Shown here: piece by piece, positions 7,341 to 16,529 of the stretch | How the letters are laid out: each line of letters opens with the position of its first letter | How positions within the stretch are numbered: position 1 is the first letter of the stretch | Assembly: GCA_964487255.1 (NCBI GenBank) | Contig: CAZAQV010000016.1 | Span: forward strand, 1-64,000 | Source: CAZAQV01 sp964487255 | Lineage (GTDB): Bacteria; Myxococcota_A; Polyangia; Polyangiales; CAZAQV01 | Length of the DNA: 64,000 nt | Reading direction: 5' to 3' | Program-made: the position numbers and the translations under genes | Notes under the pieces: model-generated | The model's input: only the letters and a program-made list of their open reading frames with translations | Databases searched by the model: none | What the model was told of the DNA's origin: nothing

Positions 7341-8048
7341 TCAGCTTTCGTCAGCACTTGAATCGCTTGGCTCAAGCAGCCCAAACTCCTCGAGCAAGCC
7401 CTTGAGACGCCCCACCTCTCGAAACGATCGTTCGGAGTCGAGCGTGATGAACACCTCTTGCAGATGTTCGTGCGCTTCAAGTTTCTGGATGAGTCGCACG
7501 AAATGATCTTCGCCAAAGCGTTGGGTTCCACCTTCAGCACGTGCTTGCAAGTAGAGATGAGCGAGTTCAGGTAGCTCGTCGGCAAAGGGATCGAGTGCTG
7601 GCCACAGTTCGTGCTGCGCGCAAAATGCCACGGCCTCTTCAGGCTCCCATAGGCCTCCTGCCCGCCAAACCAGCTGTGGACAGCCCGGCGTGGACTTCAG
7701 CGTCTCACAGTAGTTTTGGAGGCGCTGTCGATCGCGCAAACTCGGCGACAGTCGAGCCCCGGTTTCGAGCACGAGGCAGTGCGCGCTCAGCGCCTCGCAA
7801 GCGCTTGCTAGGCGGTCAAAGACCGAACGTTCATGCTTGGCGTGAGGGCGACCCTGTCCATCAAAAACGAGCTCATCGGGCGCCACCAGTGAGATGCTGA
7901 ATGTGGCTTGTTCATCGGGATTGACCCACTCTCGGAGTTTGGCTGGTTTCGGGAGTCCACCACGTAGGTCGAGCTCGCAAAAGCGAAGCGATGAGCGGTA
8001 TTTGGGGCCAGGCGCGCTGTCCAGTCGCGCGCCGAGTTCTATGCGCAT
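7341..8048 (-). CDS. DUF72-like TIM-barrel protein
   Basis: 235 residues from ATG 8048 (MRIELGARLD); a TTG at 8075 would add nine residues without better support. The N-terminus fits the DUF72 pattern: RFCELDLRGGLPKPAKLREW followed by the strand FSISLVAPDELVFDGQGRPH. DUF72 proteins are predicted TIM barrels of unknown reaction. The middle (LETGARLSPS, ETLKSTPGCPQLVWRAGG) and C-terminal parts (VFITLDSERSFREVGRLKGL) keep alternating strands and helices but diverge from the family. Coupled to the NFACT-R gene downstream (8-base gap). Confidence 0.6.
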   Translation of the reverse strand: MRIELGARLDSAPGPKYRSSLRFCELDLRGGLPKPAKLREWVNPDEQATFSISLVAPDELVFDGQGRPHAKHERSVFDRLASACEALSAHCLVLETGARLSPSLRDRQRLQNYCETLKSTPGCPQLVWRAGGLWEPEEAVAFCAQHELWPALDPFADELPELAHLYLQARAEGGTQRFGEDHFVRLIQKLEAHEHLQEVFITLDSERSFREVGRLKGLLEEFGLLEPSDSSADES

Positions 8049-8137
8049 GCCTGACCATGGCTGCACTGGCAGCAATGAGCAAGCATCCGCGTATGGACGT
8101 TAGTTTGGTGGCGCATTTTCGGTGATACACTTGAGGA

Positions 8138-11100
8138 GTGAGAGTCTGCGGGCGAAGTCTTCCATTCGTGCTTGCCAGTGTGGCTTTGGTGGGTTTGCCA
8201 CAGTCGGCTGCCGCGCAGGACGACTGGTCGATGACGCGCGAGCGACCCCGGCCTGGTGGTCCGCAAGGGCGACCGCGACCTCGCTCGAATGTCGGGCCCA
8301 AAGATCCCACGGCGCGAAACCGACAGCTGCTTGCTCGGTACGAGAAGGTCTTCCGACGTCAGCCGCAGGACACGTTTGCCATCGACCGAATCTTTGAGCT
8401 CGCGAGCGCGTTGCCAGAGGGGGTGCGCGGCTACGTCAATGCTGTGCTCTCGGGCGGCGCAAGCTACGAGATGCACTTACTCGCTGGACACCTTTTCGGA
8501 AGGCTCGGCGACGGTGTTGCCGCGCGACAGAAGTATCAGGACGCGGTGATCAATGACGCCAAGCGCCCTGAAGCCCACGCGTCGCTGGGGCGCTTGCTGA
8601 TCGAGCAAGGCAAGTTCGACGAAGGTGCTCGTGAGCTTCAAACCGCGCTCAAGGAGACTCCCATAGCTCGCCGCGGATCGCTACTTCGACAGCTCATGGA
8701 GCTTCATCTCCGGTCCAAGGAGGTGACCAAGGCCGAGGAACGCTTCGAGGAACTGCGAAAGGTTGTCGGAGGCGGCGTGCAGCCGGTCATCGACTTCGCA
8801 AATACCTTAGAGCAACACGGGTTTATCGAACGCGCGATCGAGAAGCTTCGAGCAGTTCGCGGGGGGGGGCGCAGCCACGCTCTTTTGGTTCGCCGACTTG
8901 GTGAGATGGAGCTTCAAACCGGACAGCTTGAGCAGGCAAAGCAAGACCTCTGGAGCGCACATCGCTTGGCGCGCGACTCAGGGATGCGGGGTGAAGTGGA
9001 GGGCTTACTCTTCGAGGCCTATCGACAGAGTGGTGAGCTGCCCAAGTTGGCCTCAGAGCTCAAGGGAAAGCCGCACTCTATCAAGACGAGCATTCGCATC
9101 AGTGAGGAAATCGGCGACTCGAAGCAAGCGATCGACCTCTACAGAAAAGCGCTACGCGTCTCGCCGGGTGACGAGCAGCTGCGTACGGGTTTCGTGCGGG
9201 CATTGCAGCGCATCGGTGATGCTGAGGGGGCGATTCGGGAGCAGACAGCGCTACTCCGAAGCTCCCGGCAACCCGCTGAGCACGTGATGCGCTTCGCCGA
9301 GCTCGTGTCGTCCACGAAGTCGCGCGAGGACGCGCTGCGGACACTCGAGCAGATTGCCAATGCGCGTCGCCGAGACGCAGACTTCTTTCGAGCATTGGCC
9401 GAATTGTACGCACGTTGGAATCTCAGCGCAGAGTACGGCAAGGCACTGGCGCAGCTCGCAAAGATCGACGGACGCGACCCCTCCAACCTTGAAGCCTTGG
9501 GTCGCTATCGTTACGAAACCGGTGACCGTCAAGGGGCTATCGAAGTGTGGCGCGGTGTACTCAGCGGCCGTCCGGGACTTACCGGGCGAGTGCGTTACGC
9601 GCAGATCTTGATGTCGAACGGTCTTTTCCGAGAGGCTGCGAAGCAGTATCGCGAGCTACTGGTGCAACATCCAGAGTCGCTCGAGGTCGTGCGAGGACTC
9701 GGCGAGGCTTGTGATGCTGCGCGAGACTACTCGTGCGCGGCCGAGGCTTGGACCAAGGCGATTGAGTTGGCTCCGGAAGGAAGCGCTTCTGAACGCCAAG
9801 CGCGCTCGATGCTGGTGACCTCTTGGCTTCGTGGTCAAACCGCAGCGCGCGAAAGGCAGCGACTCAAAAAGCAGCTGGAAGGCAATCCCAATGACATCGA
9901 GACGGCCCGGCAGTTGCTTGAGCTTCTGCGGCGCCAGGGGCAACGCTTTTTGCCGGAGGCAGAGGAGCTCGCCCTTCGTTTAACAGAGACCGTCAAGGGA
10001 GATTTGTCGATTTGGCAGGACCTTGAGCGCATCCGCCTTGCGCGCGGAGACCGCGAGGGGGCGATCAAGGCGCTCGAGGCACAGGCTCGACTGCAACCAC
10101 AGAAGGCGACCACGGCGCTCCGTCGCATGGTCGAACACGCTGAAGCTATCTACCAAGACGAACAGGCTCTTCGGTACGCGGAGCGTGCCGTGAAGCTCGC
10201 TCCCAGAAGCGCTGAACCTCACCGTATATTGGGACGTCTCTTACACAAGAAGGGAAGCGTTCGCGAGGCCATCAAACATTACGAAAAAGCGATCGACCTC
10301 GATCCGCGTCAACTCCCTGTGTATGGCGTGCTCTCCGAACTTTACCGCTCGGAGAAGAACTTGGCGGCCGCTGCAACGGTGTGTCGGAAGTTTTTGGAGC
10401 AGGCTCCCGAAGATGACCTCGTCGATGCCGCGTTTCGTGGTTGCGTGGACATGAGTATCGATGCCGACGCGTTGGGACCGCTTGAAGGTGTGTTGCTGGC
10501 GCTTACCTACGAGCATCCTGAACGAACGATTTTTCGCCGCGCCTTATTGGAACTCTACGCGCGTCCTGAGCGAACGGAGGCGCTCTCCGAACGTGCGCTG
10601 CGACCAGCCCTCGACGCACTTCTCGATCCTTCACCCATGCAGCGCTCTCTCGGCGTAGCCTTGCTTCGCAAGCTCGCGCAATCGCAGGCGGTCGCGCCGC
10701 TTTTGGCGCTGGCTGCGCGAGACGACGACGAGCCGCTCCTTCGCTACGAAGCGTTTATGGCAGCGGTATCCATTGCCGAACCGAAGCAGGCCGACATGTT
10801 TGCGGACTTCTCTCGCCAAGCGGAGGGCGCGCTGGAGCTGATCGCCAGCTGGGCCGCGTTTGCCAAAATGAGGGTGCCGATTGCGAAGGCAGAGCGAGCG
10901 GAGGAACGGCTGCTCGCGGCACTCGCCCTCGTGGCCCGCGGCGAGCACCTTGCGGATGCCGACGCCGAACGCCTACGCAGCTGGCTTGCCGTTCAGCAAC
11001 CTTCGACGGTTAGAACGGCGATCGCCCTGGCCCTCGGCGCGCGCGACGAGGAGTGGTCGGGCGATCGCTATCCCAAAGTGCAGCCGGATGCCGTGGGCTG

Positions 11101-11887
11101 GGTGCGTCTTGCGCTGGCGAACAACGAGGTGGGGCGTCTTATCCTCGCGGACAACTGGTCACTCGGCGAGCGTGAAGCGTTGACGGCTATCTTGTTTTCG
11201 TTCCTGGAGTCTCGAGCGTTCAAACTTCTGCCACCGCGCTTTGGTGAGCGTGAGGCGGCGTATGTGCGACGTATTGCCGAACACATGCTCGCAAGCGTTA
11301 CCTTCGACAAGGCGGACCAGACGAGTTGGGCTCGGACGGTCGAGTTTTTGAGCATCTGGGCTGCAGAGGCCGAGCACGTGACCGAGCTTCGCACTGGACG
11401 CGATCTCAAGATAACCTGTGGTCACGTCGTTCCAGCACAGCTCTCCGCACTTGGCTGCGGTTCGCTTCGCGCTGAGTTACGTGACGCCCTCCGAACTTTT
11501 GAACGCGCGATCTCGAAGCGGGCACAGGCTAAGAAGGGTGAAGTACCCCGGGTAACCGAGATCCTTGTCGCCGCGCAAACGCCCGAATCAGGCGAGCTTG
11601 CTCGTCGAGCGCTCTCGTCGCCCGACTCCCACCAGCGCTGGTCAATCCTGCTCGCGCTCTCCGATCGTCCCGAAGTCGCCAGTCGATTGGTCGCGCAGCT
11701 CTCAAAACTCGCTGAGTTGGGGTCCAACTGGGAGGAGCGCTGGGCGGCTGTTCAGGCTCTCCCGGTTACCGCACACACCCAAAAACTCCTACACCGCGTG
11801 GCGCAGCGCGACCGGAACGCTATGGTTCGTAGCGCGGCTCAAGCCAAGCTGGCCGGGCAAAAGGCTCGTACTCGCCCGATTCGTTGA
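8138..11887 (+). CDS. giant secreted TPR protein with C-terminal HEAT-like repeats
   Basis: 1249 residues from GTG 8138. An N-terminal signal peptide (SLPFVLASVALVGL, cleavage near AAAQDD) puts it in the periplasm or outer membrane. From about 75 to 780 tetratricopeptide-like repeats follow one another, for example HASLGRLLIEQGKFDEGARE, EALGRYRYETGDRQGAIEVW and PHRILGRLLHKKGSVREAI. From about 800 the sequence changes to alpha-helical HEAT/armadillo-type repeats (LGVALLRKLAQSQAVAPLLA; VRSAAQAKLAGQKA at the end). Such proteins are protein-protein scaffolds; the partner is unknown. It is followed by the FHA pair 78 bases downstream on the same strand, so co-expression is plausible. Confidence 0.85.
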   Translation: MRVCGRSLPFVLASVALVGLPQSAAAQDDWSMTRERPRPGGPQGRPRPRSNVGPKDPTARNRQLLARYEKVFRRQPQDTFAIDRIFELASALPEGVRGYVNAVLSGGASYEMHLLAGHLFGRLGDGVAARQKYQDAVINDAKRPEAHASLGRLLIEQGKFDEGARELQTALKETPIARRGSLLRQLMELHLRSKEVTKAEERFEELRKVVGGGVQPVIDFANTLEQHGFIERAIEKLRAVRGGGRSHALLVRRLGEMELQTGQLEQAKQDLWSAHRLARDSGMRGEVEGLLFEAYRQSGELPKLASELKGKPHSIKTSIRISEEIGDSKQAIDLYRKALRVSPGDEQLRTGFVRALQRIGDAEGAIREQTALLRSSRQPAEHVMRFAELVSSTKSREDALRTLEQIANARRRDADFFRALAELYARWNLSAEYGKALAQLAKIDGRDPSNLEALGRYRYETGDRQGAIEVWRGVLSGRPGLTGRVRYAQILMSNGLFREAAKQYRELLVQHPESLEVVRGLGEACDAARDYSCAAEAWTKAIELAPEGSASERQARSMLVTSWLRGQTAARERQRLKKQLEGNPNDIETARQLLELLRRQGQRFLPEAEELALRLTETVKGDLSIWQDLERIRLARGDREGAIKALEAQARLQPQKATTALRRMVEHAEAIYQDEQALRYAERAVKLAPRSAEPHRILGRLLHKKGSVREAIKHYEKAIDLDPRQLPVYGVLSELYRSEKNLAAAATVCRKFLEQAPEDDLVDAAFRGCVDMSIDADALGPLEGVLLALTYEHPERTIFRRALLELYARPERTEALSERALRPALDALLDPSPMQRSLGVALLRKLAQSQAVAPLLALAARDDDEPLLRYEAFMAAVSIAEPKQADMFADFSRQAEGALELIASWAAFAKMRVPIAKAERAEERLLAALALVARGEHLADADAERLRSWLAVQQPSTVRTAIALALGARDEEWSGDRYPKVQPDAVGWVRLALANNEVGRLILADNWSLGEREALTAILFSFLESRAFKLLPPRFGEREAAYVRRIAEHMLASVTFDKADQTSWARTVEFLSIWAAEAEHVTELRTGRDLKITCGHVVPAQLSALGCGSLRAELRDALRTFERAISKRAQAKKGEVPRVTEILVAAQTPESGELARRALSSPDSHQRWSILLALSDRPEVASRLVAQLSKLAELGSNWEERWAAVQALPVTAHTQKLLHRVAQRDRNAMVRSAAQAKLAGQKARTRPIR

Positions 11888-11964
11888 CCTCGTGGGCCAA
11901 GATCGCCTACAACATTGAAGATTTCCGTCGTTTTGGAAATCAATAGCGACCTTCACGAGAGAGC

Positions 11965-12918
11965 ATGCAGCAGGACATCGGGATAGTTTGCGGGACGTGT
12001 GACTCGCTATTGCCTATCGAAGCAAAACATTGCTTTGGTTGTGGTCGCTGGGCGGCCCTCGATCCCCGCAATGCATCGGATTCACCCGTCGCCGCAGCAG
12101 CAGCGCCTAGCGCTGACGCGCAGGAGGAAGATATGGAGCAAGTACGCCACTATGTTTGCAAAGAATGCGCGAGTTCGGTTCCTCCCGGTCACAAGTTTTG
12201 TGGTGTGTGTGGAGCGACCGTTCCTGAGGAGATCCTCGATCGCCAAGACGAATACTTCGGCGAGATGCAGCAACCGGGCAAGGCTCGGCTTATCCTCATT
12301 CGTGGCGACCAGGGTGTCGAAGGGCTGAGCTATCTGCTGCACGGCAATAAGCACATCGTGGGCCGAGAGGACGCGCAGATCTTATTTCCGGATGATGATT
12401 GGCTCGATGCCAGACACGCCAACTTCTTTTACCGAGACGGTACGCTCATGGTGCGCGACGAAGGCAGCACCAACGGCGTGTACTTCCGTGCTCGTGATGA
12501 GGTCAGGCTCAACTCAGGTGACCAATTTCTGTGTGGCCAGCAGCTGTTCCGTGTTGAACACGCGCCCAAAGACGACTCAGAACCGGGTGATGACGGCACG
12601 CACTTTTATGCCTCACCGCGTTATGCCAGTGCATTTCGCCTGGTCCAGAGGCTAGAGGGTGGTGCTGAGGGCATGGTCTATTGCGCACGCGGCACTGAAG
12701 TCTCAATCGGTCGTGAAGACAGTGACATGAACTTTCCTGACGATCAGTACCTCTCCTCGAAACACGCCAGCGTGCGGCTCGACGGAGACGACTTTTACTT
12801 GGTCGATAAAGGCTCACGTAACGGCAGTTTTGTTCGCATCGCAGGCGAGCAACCTCTTGAGAACGGCGACTACATCTTCATGGGTCGTCAACTACTTCGT
12901 GTGGAGATTACGGAATGA
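11965..12918 (+). CDS. zinc-ribbon and double FHA-domain protein (first of pair)
   Basis: 317 residues, ATG 11965. Two N-terminal zinc ribbons: CGTCDSLLPIEAKHCFGCG (residues 10-28) and CKECASSVPPGHKFCGVCG (about 71-89). Then two FHA domains: the first about 115-195 with VGREDAQILFPDDDWLDARH and STNG, the second about 215-310 with IGREDSDMNFPDD, SSKHA and SRNG. FHA domains bind phosphothreonine, so the protein should read Ser/Thr kinase signalling; a kinase gene is present at the end of this window. No membrane segment. The stop codon overlaps the start of the next gene (ATGA), giving translational coupling. Confidence 0.92.
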   Translation: MQQDIGIVCGTCDSLLPIEAKHCFGCGRWAALDPRNASDSPVAAAAAPSADAQEEDMEQVRHYVCKECASSVPPGHKFCGVCGATVPEEILDRQDEYFGEMQQPGKARLILIRGDQGVEGLSYLLHGNKHIVGREDAQILFPDDDWLDARHANFFYRDGTLMVRDEGSTNGVYFRARDEVRLNSGDQFLCGQQLFRVEHAPKDDSEPGDDGTHFYASPRYASAFRLVQRLEGGAEGMVYCARGTEVSIGREDSDMNFPDDQYLSSKHASVRLDGDDFYLVDKGSRNGSFVRIAGEQPLENGDYIFMGRQLLRVEITE

Positions 12919-13874
12919 TTGCTTGCGGAAGATGCGGAAAAGATAACCAGGACCATTACAAGTTTTGTCTTGGTTGCGGAGCCGAACTTAAGGGCGCATC
13001 AGGGCCACCTGCTGCTGCAGCACCCGCTGCTGCAAAGCCGGCGGCCGCAAAGCCCGCCGCGTCGGTGAGCGCGCCAACAGCCGTGAGCGGGACAGTGGCT
13101 GAAGAGCCCTGTCCAACGTGCGGCAAGATGAACCCGTCTTCGTTTAAGTTCTGTGGCGGTTGTGGCAATGCGCTCGGCGCAGCGAAACCCGAGGCGCCGG
13201 CGCAGTCGGTACCGTCGCCGGCCATGAACACGCGCGCCCAGGCACCTGCAGACGCCAACGGTCGTCTCGTCCTGATTCGACCGGATGGCAGCGAAGGAGA
13301 GTCCTTCGAGTTGTCGGCGCCAGAGACGGTCGTGGGGCGTTCATCTGGAGTGCTCTTCGCGAACGACATGTTCCTTTCGCCCAAGCACGCGGTGTTTCGA
13401 TTCGAGGGCGAAGATGTCGTCGTAGAGGATCAGAAGAGCCTCAACGGCGTGTATCTGCGCATTCAGCCCGAAACGCTGATTCCGCTGCGGGACGGTGATA
13501 TTTTCCGGATCGGACAAGAGATTATCCGTTTCGATACCGTGGAGCCTCGCCAACAGGCCGTGCCGATCATGGGCAGTCCCAATCTGTCGTACCTCGGTCG
13601 AATTTCGCTGCTCACCGGCCGCACGAGCACTGGCAATGCTTATTGCGTACCCGCAGAGGGTATGCACCTCGGGCGCGAGCGCGGTGACATCATCTTTCCG
13701 GACGACGGCTACGTGTCCGGGCTGCACTGTCGAATTTTTTCCCAAAAGGATCAGGTCCACTTGATGGACGTCGGCTCGTCGAACGGTACGTTCGTTCGGC
13801 TCAAGCAACCCAAGCGGCTCGAGCCAGGAGCACTGCTGCTCATGGGCCAGCAGCTCTTCCGCCTCGACTACTGA
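12915..13874 (+). CDS. zinc-ribbon and double FHA-domain protein (second of pair)
   Basis: 319 residues, starting in the 4-nt overlap with the preceding gene. Same layout as its neighbour, so the two are paralogues. Zinc ribbons are CGRCGKDNQDHYKFCLGCG (about 4-22) and CPTCGKMNPSSFKFCGGCG (about 58-76), separated by a low-complexity Ala/Pro linker. FHA1 (about 115-200) has VVGRSSGVLFANDMFLSPKH and SLNG in place of STNG, so the phosphothreonine-contacting serine/threonine pair is altered. FHA2 (about 220-319) has LGRERGDIIFPDDGYVSGLH and SSNG. Likely a soluble phosphopeptide reader that partners with the first protein. Confidence 0.92.
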   Translation: MIACGRCGKDNQDHYKFCLGCGAELKGASGPPAAAAPAAAKPAAAKPAASVSAPTAVSGTVAEEPCPTCGKMNPSSFKFCGGCGNALGAAKPEAPAQSVPSPAMNTRAQAPADANGRLVLIRPDGSEGESFELSAPETVVGRSSGVLFANDMFLSPKHAVFRFEGEDVVVEDQKSLNGVYLRIQPETLIPLRDGDIFRIGQEIIRFDTVEPRQQAVPIMGSPNLSYLGRISLLTGRTSTGNAYCVPAEGMHLGRERGDIIFPDDGYVSGLHCRIFSQKDQVHLMDVGSSNGTFVRLKQPKRLEPGALLLMGQQLFRLDY

Positions 13875-13941
13875 GCTGTCCGCTCTTCATCGCGCGGCGC
13901 AGCTCACGGCAACGCTCAGCCCCTGGCGCGTTGCGACTTGG

Positions 13942-15183
13942 TCAGCTTGTAGGCTCAGTTTTGAAGCCGGCGTCGCGGATGGCGGCCTCGGCTTGGTCGC
14001 GTTGTGGCTTGCCCCAGAGGCGGGCCTGCTTTTGCTCGAGTTGAACATCGACGCGCTCGACACCCTCGAGAACCGAAAGCGAACGCTGAACTTTTCCGAC
14101 GCAACCTTGGCAGCTCATACCTTCGACGGGAAGCACGAGCGCAGGTTCAAGTGAGCTTTTTGACGGCTTGCGGGTCAGCTTTGCAATCCGGGTGCGAAGG
14201 GAGGACGCTGCAAAAACAGCGATCAATCCGAGCAGGGCGACCGCGGATGTGGTGGCCCACCAGGGCTGTGTATGTTCCATCGAGGCCGTCGCTCTTGACA
14301 CGCCGAGATCACCAAGAAACACTTCGTATAGAACGCCGAAACCAGCGCTGCCAAGCACGACTGTGCCCAAGTAGACGAGAAACGGACGCTGGCCAAACCC
14401 CTCGCGCACAGCTGCAATTGTTGCGACATTCGTTGCGGGACCTGCCATCAGAAAAACCAATGCTGCCCCTGTCGGCATGCCCGATGCGACCAAAGCTGCG
14501 GCGATGGGAACCGATGCCGTCGCGCAGACATACAGCGGGAGTGAGATGAGCAAGGCGAACATAAAGCTCATTGCGGCGCTACCCGGTGACGCGAAGAGAT
14601 CGTCGGGTAACCATGTCGTGAGCGCAGCCGAAACTAGAATGCCGAAAACCAACCAGTGCCAAATTGAACGAATCACCTGCAGGCCGTGCTCGAGTGCGTC
14701 ACGTAGACTGGGGCGTGTACCCAGCTCCAGTGGTGGCGTGGTTGTGGTGGCTTTGGATTGCGCGAGCGTTCCGCCCACGAGCCCGGTAACCAGCGCAGCG
14801 AAGACCTTGTACAGCGCGAAGGGCCAACCGAGCATCGATGCGCTGACCAGGATCGAGTCGACACCGGTCTGCGGCGTAGAAATCAAAAAGCCGATGGCAG
14901 CGCCGTCGGAAGCCCCCTGCTTTTTTAGACCGATTCCCGCAGGGATCACACCGCACGAGCAAAGCGGCAGCGGGACCCCCAGTACGACGGCGCGCCACAC
15001 GCCCGCACGACCTTGAAGGGCTTGCGCGAGAAAGTTCTTGGGCAACGCGGCGTACAGGACGACCGTGATCACGGTGCCGAGCAGAAGCCACGGCGCCAAC
15101 TCCTGTGTGATGCTCCAGGCTGATTGCAGGAAGTTCACGACTACCGTCGGATTTTGGAGCCAGATGGACCGAAACGCCAGCAT
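13942..15183 (-). CDS. SO_0444-type Cu/Zn efflux permease with C-terminal HMA domain
   Basis: 413 residues. Residues 1-330 form an ArsP/DUF318-type permease of about 8-10 membrane segments, with the conserved VPLPLCSCGVIPAGIGLKKQ loop (metal-type cysteines in CSC) and ISTPQTGVDSILVSASML, and the equivalent second-half loops (ATASVPIAAALVASGMPTGA; MAGPATN). A C-terminal heavy-metal-associated domain (about 345-410) has GMSCQGC, the CxxC metal ligand pair. The family is thought to export Cu/Zn or related ions. It follows HMG-CoA reductase by 38 bases on the same strand and may be co-transcribed, though unrelated in function. Confidence 0.88.
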   Translation of the reverse strand: MLAFRSIWLQNPTVVVNFLQSAWSITQELAPWLLLGTVITVVLYAALPKNFLAQALQGRAGVWRAVVLGVPLPLCSCGVIPAGIGLKKQGASDGAAIGFLISTPQTGVDSILVSASMLGWPFALYKVFAALVTGLVGGTLAQSKATTTTPPLELGTRPSLRDALEHGLQVIRSIWHWLVFGILVSAALTTWLPDDLFASPGSAAMSFMFALLISLPLYVCATASVPIAAALVASGMPTGAALVFLMAGPATNVATIAAVREGFGQRPFLVYLGTVVLGSAGFGVLYEVFLGDLGVSRATASMEHTQPWWATTSAVALLGLIAVFAASSLRTRIAKLTRKPSKSSLEPALVLPVEGMSCQGCVGKVQRSLSVLEGVERVDVQLEQKQARLWGKPQRDQAEAAIRDAGFKTEPTS

Positions 15184-15221
15184 TGTGACGATGCGGAACT
15201 GTCCCCGAGTGTCACACCAGG

Positions 15222-16529
15222 TTAGCCGACGGCCTCAAGCTCGGCTTGGGCGAGCGCGATTTTGGCAGCTTCCAAAGTGACGTTGCCGGCAGCGTGGATT
15301 TGGTCGGCAATACGTTCGACCCAGGGGCCTGTTGCCCCTGCTGCAACGGCGACTGCCCGCGCGTGAAGACGCATGTGACCTTGCTGGATTCCCACTGTCC
15401 CAAGAGCTCGCAGCGCCGCAAAATTCGAGGCCATGCCCACCGAAGCGGCCAGCATCGCGAGTTCGCCGGCATGTTCGATATTGGAGAAACGCAGAGCTAA
15501 CTGGGCCCCGCGATGAACACGAATGGAGCCGCCCACAATGCCGAGTGCGAGAGGCATCTCCAGCTCGCCCACCAAGAAGCCATCCTCGTCGCAACGCCAG
15601 GTGCACAGCGGTTTGTACTGACCACTGCGAGCCGCATAGGCGTGCGCCCCGGCTTCGACGGCGCGCCAGTCGTTACCGAAGGCGATGACGACAGCGTCGA
15701 CGCCGTTCATGATGCCTTTGTTGTGGGTGGCCGCGCGGTAGGGGTCGAGGCTGGCGAATTTCGAGGCGCTGATGATGGCATCGCGTATGGACTCGCCGCC
15801 GCGTTCCGGAGTGCGCAACGCGTGGGGCGAGATTCGGCTTCGCACTCTTACCCGTCGCTGATCGGCGAGGTTCGATAGAATACGCAGCCCAACGCGACCC
15901 GCACTGAGCCGTGCAAGCTCAGGGGCGAGCTTTTCGGCGACCGTATTGACGAGGTTTGCACCCATCGCGTCGCGTGTATCCACGGTGATGTGAACGATCA
16001 GACGTTTGTCCGCGCCTTCGCCGATGACGCGAGTGCATATGCGGCGAGCACCCCCGCCTCGGGCCACCAAGTTGGGTACCGCTTCGTCCGCGAGCTGGCA
16101 AAGCCGTGTCGTTGCTGAAGCGATGAGCAGCTCGGCGCGCTCGAAATCAGGCACGTCGAGAAGTTCGACCTGGGACACCATCAGCGGTTCGTCCGCGCTT
16201 GCCTCAAACCCGCCTGACCCAGCGATGAGTTTGGCTGCGAAAGATGCGGCGGCCACGACGCTGGGCTCCTCGACCACCATCGGCGCGACGCATGCACGGC
16301 CATTGATGCAGAAATTGAGACCGAGCGAAAAAGGCATGGCGTAGGTGCCGATCACATTCTCAACGGTCTTATCGGCAGCGTGGGCCGCGAGACCACCCTC
16401 TCCGAGTGCTTCTTTGAGTTGCGAGACCGACATCCCGGCCACGCGCGCTGCGAGCACGCGGCGAGCTTCAAGCGTGAGCTTGTAGAAGCCAGACCACGGA
16501 GTACTCTTCGACGGTTCTTTGTTACTCAA
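15222..16529 (-). CDS. mvaA: hydroxymethylglutaryl-CoA reductase, class II
   Basis: 435 residues from TTG 16529 (LSNKEPSKSTPWSGFYKL). This start has GGAGGG about 7 nt upstream and overlaps the upstream gene's stop by 8 nt; a longer ATG frame would lie inside that gene. Class II motifs: ENVIGTYAMPFSLGLNF (57-73), NGRACVAPMVVEEPSVVAA with the catalytic glutamate, HNKGIMNG with the catalytic lysine, GNDWRAVEAGAHAYAA with the aspartate, and a C-terminal histidine in GHMRLHAR. It converts HMG-CoA and NAD(P)H to mevalonate; class II enzymes can also run in reverse. As the last gene of a complete mevalonate operon, biosynthesis is the likely direction here. Confidence 0.95.
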   Translation of the reverse strand: MSNKEPSKSTPWSGFYKLTLEARRVLAARVAGMSVSQLKEALGEGGLAAHAADKTVENVIGTYAMPFSLGLNFCINGRACVAPMVVEEPSVVAAASFAAKLIAGSGGFEASADEPLMVSQVELLDVPDFERAELLIASATTRLCQLADEAVPNLVARGGGARRICTRVIGEGADKRLIVHITVDTRDAMGANLVNTVAEKLAPELARLSAGRVGLRILSNLADQRRVRVRSRISPHALRTPERGGESIRDAIISASKFASLDPYRAATHNKGIMNGVDAVVIAFGNDWRAVEAGAHAYAARSGQYKPLCTWRCDEDGFLVGELEMPLALGIVGGSIRVHRGAQLALRFSNIEHAGELAMLAASVGMASNFAALRALGTVGIQQGHMRLHARAVAVAAGATGPWVERIADQIHAAGNVTLEAAKIALAQAELEAVG

